This document shows, piece by piece, positions 47,786 to 58,690 of a DNA stretch of 64,000 bases. The stretch is from Anisodus tanguticus (Eukaryota > Streptophyta > Magnoliopsida > Solanales > Solanaceae), in contig CM067561.1 of the NCBI GenBank assembly GCA_034509755.1, positions 7,258,646 to 7,322,645 of the forward strand, read 5' to 3'. Position 1 is the stretch's first letter. The number at the start of each line of letters is the position of its first letter. Position numbers and translations under genes: made by a program. The notes under the pieces are model-generated. The model was given only the letters and a program-made list of their open reading frames with translations. It was not told the DNA's origin and did no database searches.

Positions 47786-49622
47786 TATACTCGAAGGTTT
47801 CGGTTCTTTTTTTTTTCTTAAATATCCTTTTCGATCATCCTCAAAATAGGATATTCATCATGACATCCCTTTTCTTTAGTATGAGGGATGACCCCGCTTA
47901 GCTAACTGATGCGCTCTTTCCCGTCAACTTCTCTCATTCGTCCTCACATTAGTCAAGTCGTTTGTTGGGTGAATGCTTCTATTATCAACTTAGCTTTGTT
48001 TACTAACTGATGTGCTGAAAACTCCTATAATCGTAGTATCTCAATTGTAAACACTTATGGACAGTGTCATTCGAATCTGAAGTGCGCGTATCATCGTAGA
48101 TAACCCTCATTCATGGTATGAAAGGAATCTTCTTCTTTTTTCGTACTTTCTCACTAATCTTAATTATAAACAACACCATTTCTTTACTTCTCTTGACACT
48201 TGTTCACTCATTTTCTTACTTGTCGTACCATTCTTAATTCTAAAATATTCGGGTATACATTTGTAATTCTCAAACAGTGCTCCTGGTTCCAATCCTTGAT
48301 GTTACCAACCCTTAAAAGATGAGCTGCTAACTTATTACCTCATTCGGTATGTGGAAGATTCTGAAGAATTTACATTTCATGACGTTGGCCCACTATATCC
48401 AAACCTGGTCATTATGCTTAGATTCGAATTCCTTCACTTGCCTCATGGCTAAGACTTTCTGTCAATGGCGCTTTGGGAAAAAATTCCTTGATCTCATTAG
48501 GATGTACACCCATTACTTTATCTATCTCGTAGAACCTTTGGTCAGTTCATAAATGCTCACAGACATTTGTGTTTGCCTGACATTTTATCTTCATTATAAT
48601 GTCATTATCTCTTGACATATATCTTTAATGTCTACCTTGTGTCCCTAGGCGTCATTGGCCCCTTTTCACCTGTTTAGGTGCTCATCTCGAGATTTACTCA
48701 TTGTTACTTCTGTTTACATACTTTCCGAGAGGTATGACGGCATATGTTATAGAATCGATATTTCGTATGTTTATATCGAATTCACGGTGTTACATGATCC
48801 CATGACTTGTCAAGCTTTCTTGTCTTATCATTATTAGATCTCCCATCGACCGAGTGCCCATTCGTGTTACCTTTACATTTCCATTTCAAATTGCCTTGGG
48901 GAAATCTCTTATCTCAAAGTATTTCTTATACTATCTTCCTGAACCTTAAAGTTTCGTCACCTTTGGCCGAAGAGTTCTTACTGTCCCTCATCTAACGTTG
49001 GTCCTTACATTGTTCTGGAGTAATCATACCTTTGTGAAACCTGCATAACTATAATCTCATACACATTCATCCTTCTTGTCGTAACTCTTCCTTCTACTCG
49101 ACATTAAACGAACAATATTTCTTCCTTGATATTTGATCATATCGTTCCATTCATACTTATTAACTATTTTCGTATTTCTTACAGTCATTCTTCGATTGTT
49201 CCATAATTCTCGTCCTCTATTGCCCCCAACAAGCTATTGTTATTCAGAGATTATTTAGAATTGTAATACGCTGCACAATGGTGCTGAAAGCCTTACCATT
49301 CCAATACATATAGCATACCTTAGCTTACTAACATTAATACATGTAGTTCTCAATAATACACGATCTTGCCCTTTATGCACAAACGAGAGTCTTATGTCCC
49401 CTTCCACTACCATGGATAACTCGATCATTACATATGACTTGGCTCACTATTCTGGGTACGTCACCTTACGTGATCTTCTTAAATTCCTTGATGGTCACTC
49501 TTCACACAATCCCGATTGTGGAAATCCATTCTCGTTAATGATATCTTGGGACAATTCCCAATCCATTTTGGGTAAGACTTTACAATTTAGGTCGCACGTA
49601 CATAACATATTTCCTCATTCTA
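47786..49622. other. Interior segment of unknown origin
   Basis: About 1.8 kb between the integrase and the PPR fragment. In a complete element this position would hold RT and RNase H. I could not read any RT or RNase H motif on either strand, and the plus-strand frames (for example 49394-49660) show no recognisable domain. It is AT-rich with scattered stops. It may be very decayed pol, a further captured sequence, or filler from another element. Confidence 0.4.
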
Positions 49623-50700
49623 ATCAGCAACATAACCCTCCTTATCCATTGTTCTATTAAGGTCCTCTATGAGCTCATTAACTTGCTTTAATTGTTGAAA
49701 GGACCTATCACTAGTGCCAAAAATAAAAACTCTGTTACAAATCTCAATTCAGCTACATCCTGGGTCCTTCTTAACTCCTCTAGCTTTCAAAGATTTTCGT
49801 ATTGTTCTCACATGGTCCACTTCCCCAAGGTGGCATATACATTAGAACCCAAAACATTATACCCGGGATCGTAGAGTTCAATTCAACAAGACGTTCTACG
49901 ACTCGTTCAACAATCTCGGTATCTCCACTAGCTCGACAAGCACTAAGTAGAGCTCCTCACATACTTGCATCAGGCTGCACCGACATAGAACAGATAAAGT
50001 CCTCTACTTCAGCCAGTAGACTAGAATGTGATAAAAGATCAACCATGCAAACATACTGTTTAATCCTAGGCTCAATGTTGTATTCTTCTCTCATTTGGTT
50101 AAAGCACGCACGACCATCTTACACTAAACCAGAATGGCTACATGCATATATAATAGCAAAAAACAATATGATCGGGAATAGTACCCGTATTCTTCATCTG
50201 CCGAAAAGATCTGAGAGCCTTCTTTCTTCGTCATACATTCCATATGCAGAGATCATTGTTGTCCATGTCACCACATTGTTAATCCTCAAGTCCTCAAAGG
50301 CCAGGATTGTATTCTTAAACTCCCAGTTTTGGAGTACATATCGACCAGAACATTTCCAACATGGACATGTGACTCAAAACTGGGCCTGATAATGAAGACA
50401 TTCAGCTTTTTTCCATGTTTTTTAGCAGCAAGTAAGGAACACAAATACAGCGAACCTAAAATGGTAGACACATCTAACATGATTCCTTCCATTCTCATCC
50501 TAGTGAGCATCTTTAAACCTACACATAACTTTCCGCGTAATGGCAACATACAACAATAATAGTATTCCATGTTACAATACATCTAGTATTCATGATTTCA
50601 AATTGCCACACTGAATGCTTCATTTCACCACGTTTGGCATAGATATCTAGAAGAGCATGACCCACAATAAGAGTGGAATCATATTCTTTGACGGATCTGT
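49623..50700 (-). pseudogene. Pentatricopeptide-repeat (PPR) protein fragment inside the chromovirus
   Basis: Minus-strand frames show successive PPR-type blocks: LIVGHALLDIYAKRGEM, IVTWNTIIV, HVHVGNVLVDMYSKTGSL, NNVVTWTTMISAYGMY, PDHIVFFAIIYACSHSGLV, IKQYVCMVDLLSHSSLLAEV, then PGCS, IEICNRVFIFGTSDRS and LKQVNELIEDL up to GYVAD. This is the C-terminal half of a PLS-class PPR protein, with E and E+ motifs and no DYW domain. Such proteins bind organellar RNA, often for editing. At least five frame shifts or stops occur. It lies in the same orientation as the element, between leader and integrase, which suggests gene capture. It is a pseudogene of a nuclear host gene. Confidence 0.8.
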
Positions 50701-50982
50701 CTCAATAAGGGGCATACTAATCGCATTTACACTCAATCTCCTTGTTAATCATAACCCTTTTGGAAAAAAGTATTGATGTACTCATAAACACGATAAGATT
50801 TACAAAGAGAATTCTTAAAACTCGGCTCTATAGTACGATTCTAGATTAAGAAGGAAGGTAACCATTATCCTAAATGCCTTCTAGCCTCTTGTATATAAGT
50901 GTGGTGCACAACACACCCATAAACAAGACTCTACTAGACACGGCTTATAGACTCCCTAGGACGGACTTGCTCTTATACCAAT
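50641..50982 (-). repeat. 342-bp tandem duplication, copy 1
   Basis: Begins AGATATCTAGAAGAGCATGA and matches 50983-51324 throughout. On the minus strand it holds a second, altered primer site (GCTCTTATACCA on the plus strand, 50969-50980), the retrotransposon leader, and the start of the PPR fragment. Confidence 0.9.
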
Positions 50983-51324
50983 AGACATCTAGAAGAGCAT
51001 GACCCACAATAAGAGTGAAATCATATTCTTTGACGGATCTGTCTCAATAAGTGGCATACTAATCGCATTTACACTCAATCTCCTTGTTAATCATAGCCCT
51101 TTTGGAAGAAAGTATTGATGTACTCATAAACACGATAAGATTTACAAACATAATTCTTAAAACTCAGCTCTATAGCACGATTCTAGATCAAGAAGGAAGG
51201 TAACCAATATCCTAAATGCCCTGTAGCCTCTTATCTATAAGTGTGGTGCACAACACACCCATAAATAAGAATCTACTAGACACGGCTTGTAGACTCCCTA
51301 GGACAGACTTGCTCTGATACCAAA
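50983..51324 (-). repeat. 342-bp tandem duplication, copy 2
   Basis: This copy is adjacent to the 5' LTR and carries the intact primer site at 51311-51322. It also includes the first ~20 residues of the PPR fragment (LIVGHALLD), showing that the leader-PPR joint existed before the duplication. Confidence 0.9.
51311..51322 (-). promoter_or_regulatory. tRNA-Met primer-binding site
   Basis: The minus strand reads TGGTATCAGAGC, the standard complement to the 3' end of plant initiator tRNA-Met, four bases after the LTR end. It marks where minus-strand DNA synthesis begins. Confidence 0.9.
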
Positions 51325-51326
51325 TT

Positions 51327-53170
51327 TATCACGACCCAAACCGGAGGGTCATGACGGGTACCCGGACCTTACCTACCGAGCGCCACTCTTCACATGCTTT
51401 CCAACTAACTAAAACCAAACATGTCCACGAAGGTCGTTACCAAATATTTGGCTGACACATACGTCACAACCGATAGGGCCATACTTGACTACTATACACA
51501 GGACAACTGTCTACAAGCCTCTAAAGAGTACATGATATCACAAGATCGGGACAGGGCCCCGCTATACCCATATGCATATACAAAATATGATACCATGACC
51601 AAATTGCAACTCTAAATCAAGTAGAGTGCTCCAATATCAGCTGAACCAACAACCTACTAGCGCGAACCGTCATCCTCTTTACTTGAGCCTGCGGGTATGA
51701 ACACTAGCATAATAAGGATATAACAATAAACTGAAATAGAAACAGCTGACAGAGACAACCGCCAGTAACAGCTGTCAGCAATAGCTGACAACAACAAATT
51801 TACAGAAATAGCCAACCTGTAGTAAATGCCTCTGAGTGCCATAATATGCATAAGTATCATGTCTGTGCAGAATGCGGTATATATATATATATATTGGCCT
51901 CATCGGGCATCTTCCTTCCCATAACATACATACATATATATTGGCCCTTTATCAGGCATCTTCATTTTCATAACAGCCTATGTGGGCATCATATCATTTC
52001 GGCCTCTATGGTATCATTTCATTTCTATATCCCATCTGATCAAGTGGTCTGTGTATCCCGTTTCTCATCCCCAATATATGTTCCAGTGTAATACATGAAT
52101 AAAATACATGAATGACAGTAAAACATTCTGAACTTATCAGATGACATAATATCCTTGTACTTTCGGCTAACATTGGGAATATTAACATCTTTCTCATATA
52201 CCTCAATAAGGATTTTGGGACATATTTAGACATGCTTTTAACATAGGAATAAACAACATGGACATTCTTAACTACTAAGAGTAGAATAATTTTATAGAAT
52301 AATATCACTGTTATGTTTCGTTACATGGAACATGCCAAAAGAAAGAAGAATTTTCCTTAACATACCTTTAGTGTAGATTCTAACGACTTCAATGAACTTG
52401 ATCTTCTCTACTTGTTAATCTCAATAAGTAAAAGTAAAAGTAAAACCTTGCTTGCACACTTGATCTCTTAAAATTCTTGTTGACAAATTACAAATTTTCT
52501 CCCCAAAATAGAGTGGGGTCGAGAGTTGCCAAAAGGAACTATAAAATCGTGAGCAATTTCCTCAAATGGATTTATCAAAAGGATCAAGAGTTTGTTGAAA
52601 ATATTTGATTGCTTCACCATAGTCACGTTGCGCTCCCAAAGTGAAAGTAAAAGTTGCTGGAAATTTATTCTTTTCAATGAAATTCTTCCAACTAAAATTG
52701 TTAATACACGTTTTATAATTGCCTCCAAATGAAGTTGTCCCAAAGTGAAATTCCTTGCTGGCACATTCTCATCTTAAATGATCATACACTAGACACATAA
52801 GCCTAGTAATGCATAGTCCTATTGGTTCCTGATTGTGGTAGTCCCACGTGAGACCGACAGCCATGTCATTGTCTCCCACTAATTTCCCCTAATCATAATC
52901 TTTGTTTGCCACTTAGCTAAGTCATGATCTCAAATTGTTTACATATAAAATTAATAATCCTAACACACTTCATATACTTATTATCATAATCATGTGGTAT
53001 AACTCTAGTCCATGACCTCTTTATAAATACACCAAATATTATTACTAGTCATCGTTGCCACATCCTTTTTAACTCCTTAAATTATTTCGGGACCGCATCC
53101 TTTTATATACTAAGCTCTTGATGTGAATACCTCAATATAACCAATTCCTCGACCTCAAGTCTACTTTGCA
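51327..53170 (-). repeat. Chromovirus 5' LTR, first 46 bp missing
   Basis: Aligns with 44761-46208 over 51695-53170 and adds ~370 bp of LTR 3' end. The end on the minus strand reads GGTCGTGATA; relatives end GTGACA, so the terminal dinucleotide context carries a C-to-T change. The upper boundary at 53170 is abrupt: CTACTTTGCA is followed by LINE sequence instead of the remaining LTR start. Confidence 0.85.
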
Positions 53171-54760
53171 TTTATTGACAATCCATTTGGATTCATTAAT
53201 GCAAGTTTTCCATCCTTGGAGAATGTATTTTCAAATGTTAGACTTAGGCTTTTTTGGGATGTGGTTCCAATTGCAGTGCTTGGCAATGAGTACTTTGGCC
53301 CAAGGGAGTTTGGTTTGTGGAAGAATCTGCAAGCTAGTCCATAGTGAAGGGGTTTGTTCTTAATTTCAACTTTTGGACCCCCAGGCCCCTATGACTCTAA
53401 CTTTTGGTGATAGTATCCCACCAACCATATGCACCTTCTTTTTTTCATTTGTCGTTCCCTAGATAAAGTTTCTCTGGATTTGATTGATGATTTTCAAAGT
53501 TTTGGTGGGAAGGTTAGTGTATTGTATTACATGGCTAGTGATGCTACTTAGTGAAGCTTTTGCAAGGATAGTTCTTCTAGTCATGTTAAGGAATCCTATT
53601 TTCCAACCAATCAGCTTAGTGTGCATGTTGTCAATTATGAATTGAAAGTCACTATGAGTGGACCTTTGGTGAAAGATTGGGAAACCTAGATATTTTCCAA
53701 AGATATTGCCAGAGGAAATAGACAATAGGTTGGAGAGCTCAGTGACCTGATCACTTTTGCAGTTTGCTGAGAAGAAGACCTTAGATTTGTTATAGTTGAT
53801 ATTTTTGCCAAAGTCATGATTGAAGGTATCTAGGATGGAGGTGATGGCTTGACAATTTTTCTTGTTGGCTCTAGAAAAGAGGGTTAAATCATCAGCAAAT
53901 AATAGATGAGAGATTCTAGGTCCAGCTCTACTAATGTTTATAGGAAACCAATCTTTACTTTGGACAACTTTGTCAATCATCCTAAAGAGCCTTTCTATAC
54001 AGATGATGAAGATGTATGGGGAGATGGGATCTCCTTGTCTAATACCCCTGAAGGGCTGGAAGAAGTTAATTTTTTGTCCATTCACAAGGATGGATATGGA
54101 GGATGTACTGACACAAGACATAATCAGCTGGATAAGACTATTGGGGAAGTTGAAAGCTAGAAAAGAGATCTTGATAAAAGACCATTCAATTCTATCAAAG
54201 GCTTATTCAAGATCAATTTTAAGGATCATATTAGCATTTCTCCCTCTCATTTTCTTAAAATGGCTGACATATTCTTGGACAATAATGGCATTATCATAGA
54301 TTATTCTATTAGACAAGAAATTGGCTTGGTTTAGACCAATGATGTGTTGCAGAATGGGCTTAATCCTATTGACAATGATCTTGGTGACTACCTTATAGGT
54401 GGTGTTGCAAAGACCAATAGGTCTAAAGTTCTTTAGCATAGTAGCATTAGGGCATTTAGGGATTAAGAAAACTAAGATGGAGTTCATCTCTAGGTCCATC
54501 TTGCCAGAATTGAAGACCTTGTGACAGAACTTGGTAACAATGTTCCCCAAAATGCTCCAATATTTTTTATAGAAGAAGGGGTGCGGGCCATCAGGACCAT
54601 GATCTTTGAAAGGGTTGAAAGAAAAGACAACATTCTTGATTTCACTATCTCTTAAAGGGGATGACAAAATACTCTGCTGATCCAAGGTAATGATGTGAGC
54701 TTAATATGTGATTTGCTCTATCATGGGGAGGGGGTGTAGAGATCCTTAAAGAAAGAAAAA
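53171..54760 (-). pseudogene. LINE ORF2 reverse transcriptase
   Basis: Shows PFKDHGPDGPHPFFYKKYW, LKNFRPIGLCNTTYKVVTKI, a stop in the IDLEKAFD motif (at about 54183), GIRQGDPISPYIFIICIE, and LLFADDLTLF with the catalytic aspartates intact. Then come KYLGFPI and GWKIGFLNMTRRTILAKA. After 53459 the frame is broken but still readable (LPWAKVLIAKH, ILQGWKTC) up to the joint. The order and spacing are those of plant L1 RTs. Confidence 0.88.
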
Positions 54761-54771
54761 ATTATACCCTT

Positions 54772-54776
54772 GATCT
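54772..54776. repeat. Target site duplication, left (GATCT)
   Basis: Five bases identical to 56044-56048, directly flanking the TG...CA ends of the solo LTR. A 5-bp duplication is typical of LTR retrotransposon integration. Confidence 0.9.
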
Positions 54777-56043
54777 TGTTGGGAGATTTTGCTCTATGGT
54801 ACTTTATAAAGCAGTACGGGAAGTATTTAACTATTACAAGTATTCGAAAGGATAAACAAAGAATACAATATTTTCGACTAGAAATCTGAAAATTACAATA
54901 TAACAACAAAGCGAAATTACGATTTTGTTGAAGGCGAAAAATGGAAAGCGGTTTATCTTTGAGTCGAGCGTGGCACTCTGTCCTTAAGACAATATTGCCC
55001 CGTATGTATCCTTTATACGTCCTGGACAATTTGTCTCCCAAGATAAAAAAAGAATGGAACCCTTGAGCAAAGGAAACTCAAGAGCTACCGTGAAGAATAT
55101 TGAGTAACGAAATGATGCTTGGAAGTTGTAGGAAGAAGAAATTTACGCTTGTGTATTTTCGTGTGTTGCCTCTCTTTTTTTCGTTAGCTTCTTGTTTTTG
55201 GTCAACAATGGTGTAATGGGGTGTTTATATAGGAGAGGGAGGGGCTCAATTTCTTGCTGAAAACTCGCCTCCATAATAGCCAAATAATGGCCATTATGGA
55301 GGTAGTAAAGTCACCAACATAAATGGTGAAAGACCAACGGATTTGGCCATTATAGGAGGAGTAATTCGGCCAAAATAAATGGCTGAATTGAGTGCTTGGA
55401 TTTTCTGTCTTGACCGTCGAAATTCGAACTTCGGGGACCAAATTGTACATCTTGAAACTTCGGGGACCAAAGCGCACATCCGAAAGAATTCGGTCCAAAC
55501 TCGTATATCGAAACTTCGGGGACCAAAGCGCACATCCGAAAGAATTCTCGGTCCAAAGCGTATATCCGAAACACGGGATCAAACCGTACTTCTGGCAAAG
55601 TTTTCTGGCCCAAAAAGATAATATCAGAAGACCCGCGAACCCGCGAACCCGGAACCGGACGGGACGGGCGGGCGGCGCGCGTGGTCTTTCCACGAACCGA
55701 AGCACATCTAGGTCCTCCCTCCTTTAAACACATGGGATACCCCTTGGGGTCCCAAACCCCAAACCAATTTCGAATCTTATATACACAACAATTCTTTCTT
55801 CCTCTACCGATGAGGGAGAATTACACACAATACCACACTTTCCATGCTTCAAACACCTTACTTCGTGAACCAATATCTCTTTCATTTCTCAATGAAATTT
55901 GACGATTCTTGGCCCTACGGTTATCTACGTACTTAGTAGATCATGCATGTGTGAAGAACCGGATTCTCCAACATACGTTACACTAGTGTTTAAGCCGTTA
56001 AAGTTGGTCGGTCGCAACTCCCGCCAAAGGCAAATTTCCAACA
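54777..56043. mobile_element. Solo LTR (1267 bp) in LINE ORF2
   Basis: Starts TGTTGGGAGATTTTGC and ends GCAAATTTCCAACA, near-perfect inverted ends with TG...CA. GATCT duplications flank both sides, and removing the LTR plus one GATCT makes the LINE frame continuous. No internal retrotransposon sequence is present, so this is the product of LTR-LTR recombination. A TATA-like CTATATAAACACC on the minus strand (about 55224-55232) suggests minus orientation, but TTATATACAC near 55779 on the plus strand keeps it open. A GC-rich stretch lies at 55625-55685. I cannot assign it to the Athila, chromovirus or copia element here. Confidence 0.9.
55420..55580. repeat. Subrepeats in the solo LTR
   Basis: The words ACTTCGGGGACCAAA and GCGCACATCCGAAAGAATTC recur with spacings of about 28 and 56 bases. 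Short direct repeats upstream of an LTR promoter often act as enhancers; that role is inference. Confidence 0.7.
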
Positions 56044-56048
56044 GATCT
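56044..56048. repeat. Target site duplication, right (GATCT)
   Basis: Matches 54772-54776. On the minus strand it completes the LINE codons for EEI, which continue across the excised LTR. Confidence 0.9.
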
Positions 56049-56526
56049 CTTCCTGGTCATGCAACCAGTTTCCTACCTCATTTTTAAGGGAAATAATCAT
56101 ATTCCTTCTTCTTCTATTTAGAGTGAAGGTATGGAAGAATTTGGTATTAACATCTCCATTAGTAAGCCAGTTGATTCTAGATTTGAGCTTCCAGAAATCT
56201 TTTTTATTTTGTAGTATGGCATCATATTCAACAAGAAGCTCATTCTTTAGGTTCAGGATGAAGGAGCTATGTTGATAAGAGTCAGAGTTCTGAATGCCTT
56301 GGATTCTAGCAATCAATCTCTTTTTCTTATGAAAGATATCACCAAAGGTTGATTTATTCCAGTCAGTGGCAATGGATTGAAAGATCTTAGTGGAATTAAT
56401 AAGATCACTATTGAAGTGGAAAGAGTCTTGGACAACGGTGTGGAAAGTTAGATGGCCACACCACATTATCTCAAATCTGAAAGGAGTGTTACCTCTATTC
56501 CTAACATCAGTAGCCAATTTAACCAA
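56049..56526 (-). pseudogene. LINE ORF2 linker between endonuclease and RT
   Basis: Open frame with RNRGNTPFRFEIMWCGHLTF, FQSIATDWNKSTFGDIFHKK, then KSRINWLTNGDVNTKFFHTF and NRRRRNMIISLKNEVGNWL. This is the conserved linker ahead of the RT in plant L1 ORF2 proteins. It is one of the best-preserved stretches of the LINE and ends precisely at the solo LTR. Confidence 0.85.
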
Positions 56527-57200
56527 GAGGAGGAAATGAGCATAATGAGTTTTAGGAAGATATGTAACATTTGCTTCAGGGTATTCAGCAATCCAACTAT
56601 CATTTGCAGAGCACCTATCTAATATTTCAAAAATGACTTGTCTTTATATCTTTTATCGATCTAGGTGTATTTACTGCCCTTAAAGCCTAGGTCTATCAGC
56701 TTGCAATGGTTCCAAAATAGGTTACTTCTACTAGTGATGATACATATACTCTCATATTTGTCCCTAGATTTTAGGACTTCATTGAAGTACCCTCCAACAA
56801 ACCAACTACCAGTAAAAGAGTTAGCAAAATTAACCAGACTATCCCAAAGTATTTTCCTATCATGCACGAAATTACTAGAATAAATAGCATAAAAAAACCA
56901 AGAGTTTGAAGCTGGCAGTACCTTGACCATGACATGAATTCCCTGAGAAGTAGTGGAGACTTCTTCGATTTTAAGACTGTCATCTTTCCACATGATGACA
57001 ATGCCTCCAGACTAACCAATTGCAGAAAACTGGATAATGTAGTCAAACTTTAGCTTATCAGTTAATTGCTTATGGTCAGTCATTCTAGTTTCTAGAAGAA
57101 CAAGCATAGAGGGCTTGTGCAAGGCAACCATATTAGTATAATGCCTACGAAACTCAGCACTATTCCCCTCTAACATTCCATATGATGTAATTTATTACAA
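56527..57200 (-). pseudogene. LINE ORF2 endonuclease domain
   Basis: Begins IIWNVRG, shifts frame, continues FRRHYTNMVALHKPSMLVLL and ETRMTD, a stop, then GGIVIMWKDD. It then has WFVGGYFNEVL where the family has GGDFN, so an active-site aspartate is tyrosine. Next comes GFKGSKYTW and, after another stop, YLPKTHYAHFLLL where the family has the S-D-H triad. Loss of these residues means no nicking activity, independent of the stops. Confidence 0.8.
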
Positions 57201-57231
57201 CTGTTTGGTGAGGTGGGATTTCTTGTAATGG

Positions 57232-58661
57232 TCACTTCTCCTTCCCCCGAAGAGGTGTCATACTTCCTAGAAATGGGGTTAGAGTGACTATTGGATTCTC
57301 CATCCCCGATCCTTTTCGAGTCCCTATGTCTAGCCCACATTTGAACAGATTCTTTGGATATAGCGCTATAAGGACCTCTCTGAGTTGATGTGAGAATTCT
57401 ATCACTCTCATGGTGTCTAGCCATATTGAATTCGCTTTGTAATGTTGGGGCATCACTGTTGGTGTTTCCTTCTCCACATTGGCCCCCTTTAGGATTTTTA
57501 AGACTTGACTTATGCCCCTTCCTATATTTTCCCATGGCGACATATCTTTTGGCATCGGTGGAGGTGAATTCATATTTTCCCCCGTCAGAGGAGACTTCAA
57601 TGGATGGAAGATTGGGTTCAGGACTGGATCGTTAGGTGTTTGATTTGGAAAGAAGGGGATCGACAGTATTGCTTGATGTATGAGAGAGTTGATCACTTGG
57701 GGTTCGAGAGGGGTGGTAGTTGGGTTGGTTTGCAGTATCGTCGATAGCCATAGTTGATGGCCGAAGGTCGACAATCCTTGGTTCATTGCTGTAGTATAAT
57801 TCTTGCTAGGTGAGCCGGGTTCTGGATTTGGAGATTTATGGGTTGGCTACTAAAGTTGAAGTTGTAGAGAGGGTTTGCCCTTGCAGCGCTAGTTCCAGCC
57901 ACGACGTCGGAACATGATCGGGGCTCAGTGGTTCCGTCACAAAAGTTAATGGTGGAGAATTAGAGGTTGTGTGATTGCTCATTTTTGCAGCTCAAAGGAA
58001 ATTATTGGTTGAGATCGTTGGTATTTGGGGAAAGAATAAGTCTACTCAGTCAAGATGAAGTATTTTCAAGCTTTGGATGAGGCCTTTCGATTTATGCGTC
58101 TAACAGACGTGCTTTGTTAATTAATAGATGATTATTGGAAATGACAGTGGATGTCATGTCGTTGGATTGCAAATGATTATCATAATCCATTTCGGTTGCC
58201 CTGATATCCATGGATTGAGGCATGATCTCTGTTTGAGCTATGGAGGAGTTAGGTGGAGGAGTGTGTATGTGAGAGGCGGTGCGAGGAGAGAAATTAGATT
58301 TAGTAGGAGGTGGGCCCCTTTGCAGCTGGGGCAACAGGTTGCCCGTAGCCTTTTTGGGAATTGGGAAATCCAATGCTTCAGTATTGCAATTTGGGGAGAT
58401 GCAAAGAAATTTTTTAGCTTGAGCTTTAATCGCATCAAGCATAACTTTTGGGCCACCCAAGTGGGGGGGCCAAGCTGCTGATATTGGCATGGTCCAATTT
58501 TCTTTTAGTGTTTGGGCAATAATCTTTTCTTTTCCACTGGCCTTTGAATGAAGATCACGGCCCAAAGTGGTCGTTGTTTGGCTGGAATTTTCCTTTTCCA
58601 GTGTGCCAGAAAAGGCATCAAAATTATTATTATTTTTTAGGGAGGCATTAGGAGGATACAA
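57232..58661 (-). pseudogene. LINE ORF1 polar tail
   Basis: Two open stretches (58661-58092 and 57786-57232) with low-complexity, Pro/Ser/Asn/Thr-rich sequence (for example PTTTPLEPQVINSLIHQ). This is the variable C-terminal tail of plant LINE ORF1, between zinc knuckle and endonuclease. No domain is recognised. The ~300 bases between them have stops in all minus frames. Confidence 0.6.
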
Positions 58662-58690
58662 AAACTTACCTGATGTTGCATCAAATATTT

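Larger units (their letters stand above)
44761..53170 (-). mobile_element. Chromovirus-type Ty3/gypsy element with deleted gag-RT and a PPR insert
   Basis: The direct repeats 44761-46254 and 51327-53170 are its LTRs. Next to the 5' LTR is a tRNA-Met primer site (51311-51322), and next to the 3' LTR is a polypurine tract (46255-46270). On the minus strand the interior runs leader, PPR gene fragment, an unassigned ~1.8 kb, integrase, chromodomain. Gag, protease, RT and RNase H are missing. The 3' LTR lacks ~360 bp at its outer edge, where the Athila-like element begins. The 5' LTR lacks its first 46 bp, where LINE sequence begins. The LTRs differ by many small changes, so it is not young. Confidence 0.85.

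Noticed and set aside
49394..50389. Plus-strand ORFs of 88 and 195 residues in the chromovirus interior
   Set aside because: The longer one is the antisense of the PPR fragment. The shorter shows no domain or codon pattern that I could recognise.
55202..55733. 127-167-residue minus-strand ORFs in the solo LTR
   Set aside because: They lie over short tandem subrepeats and a GC-rich stretch with no family motif. LTR ends and target duplications explain the region as non-coding.
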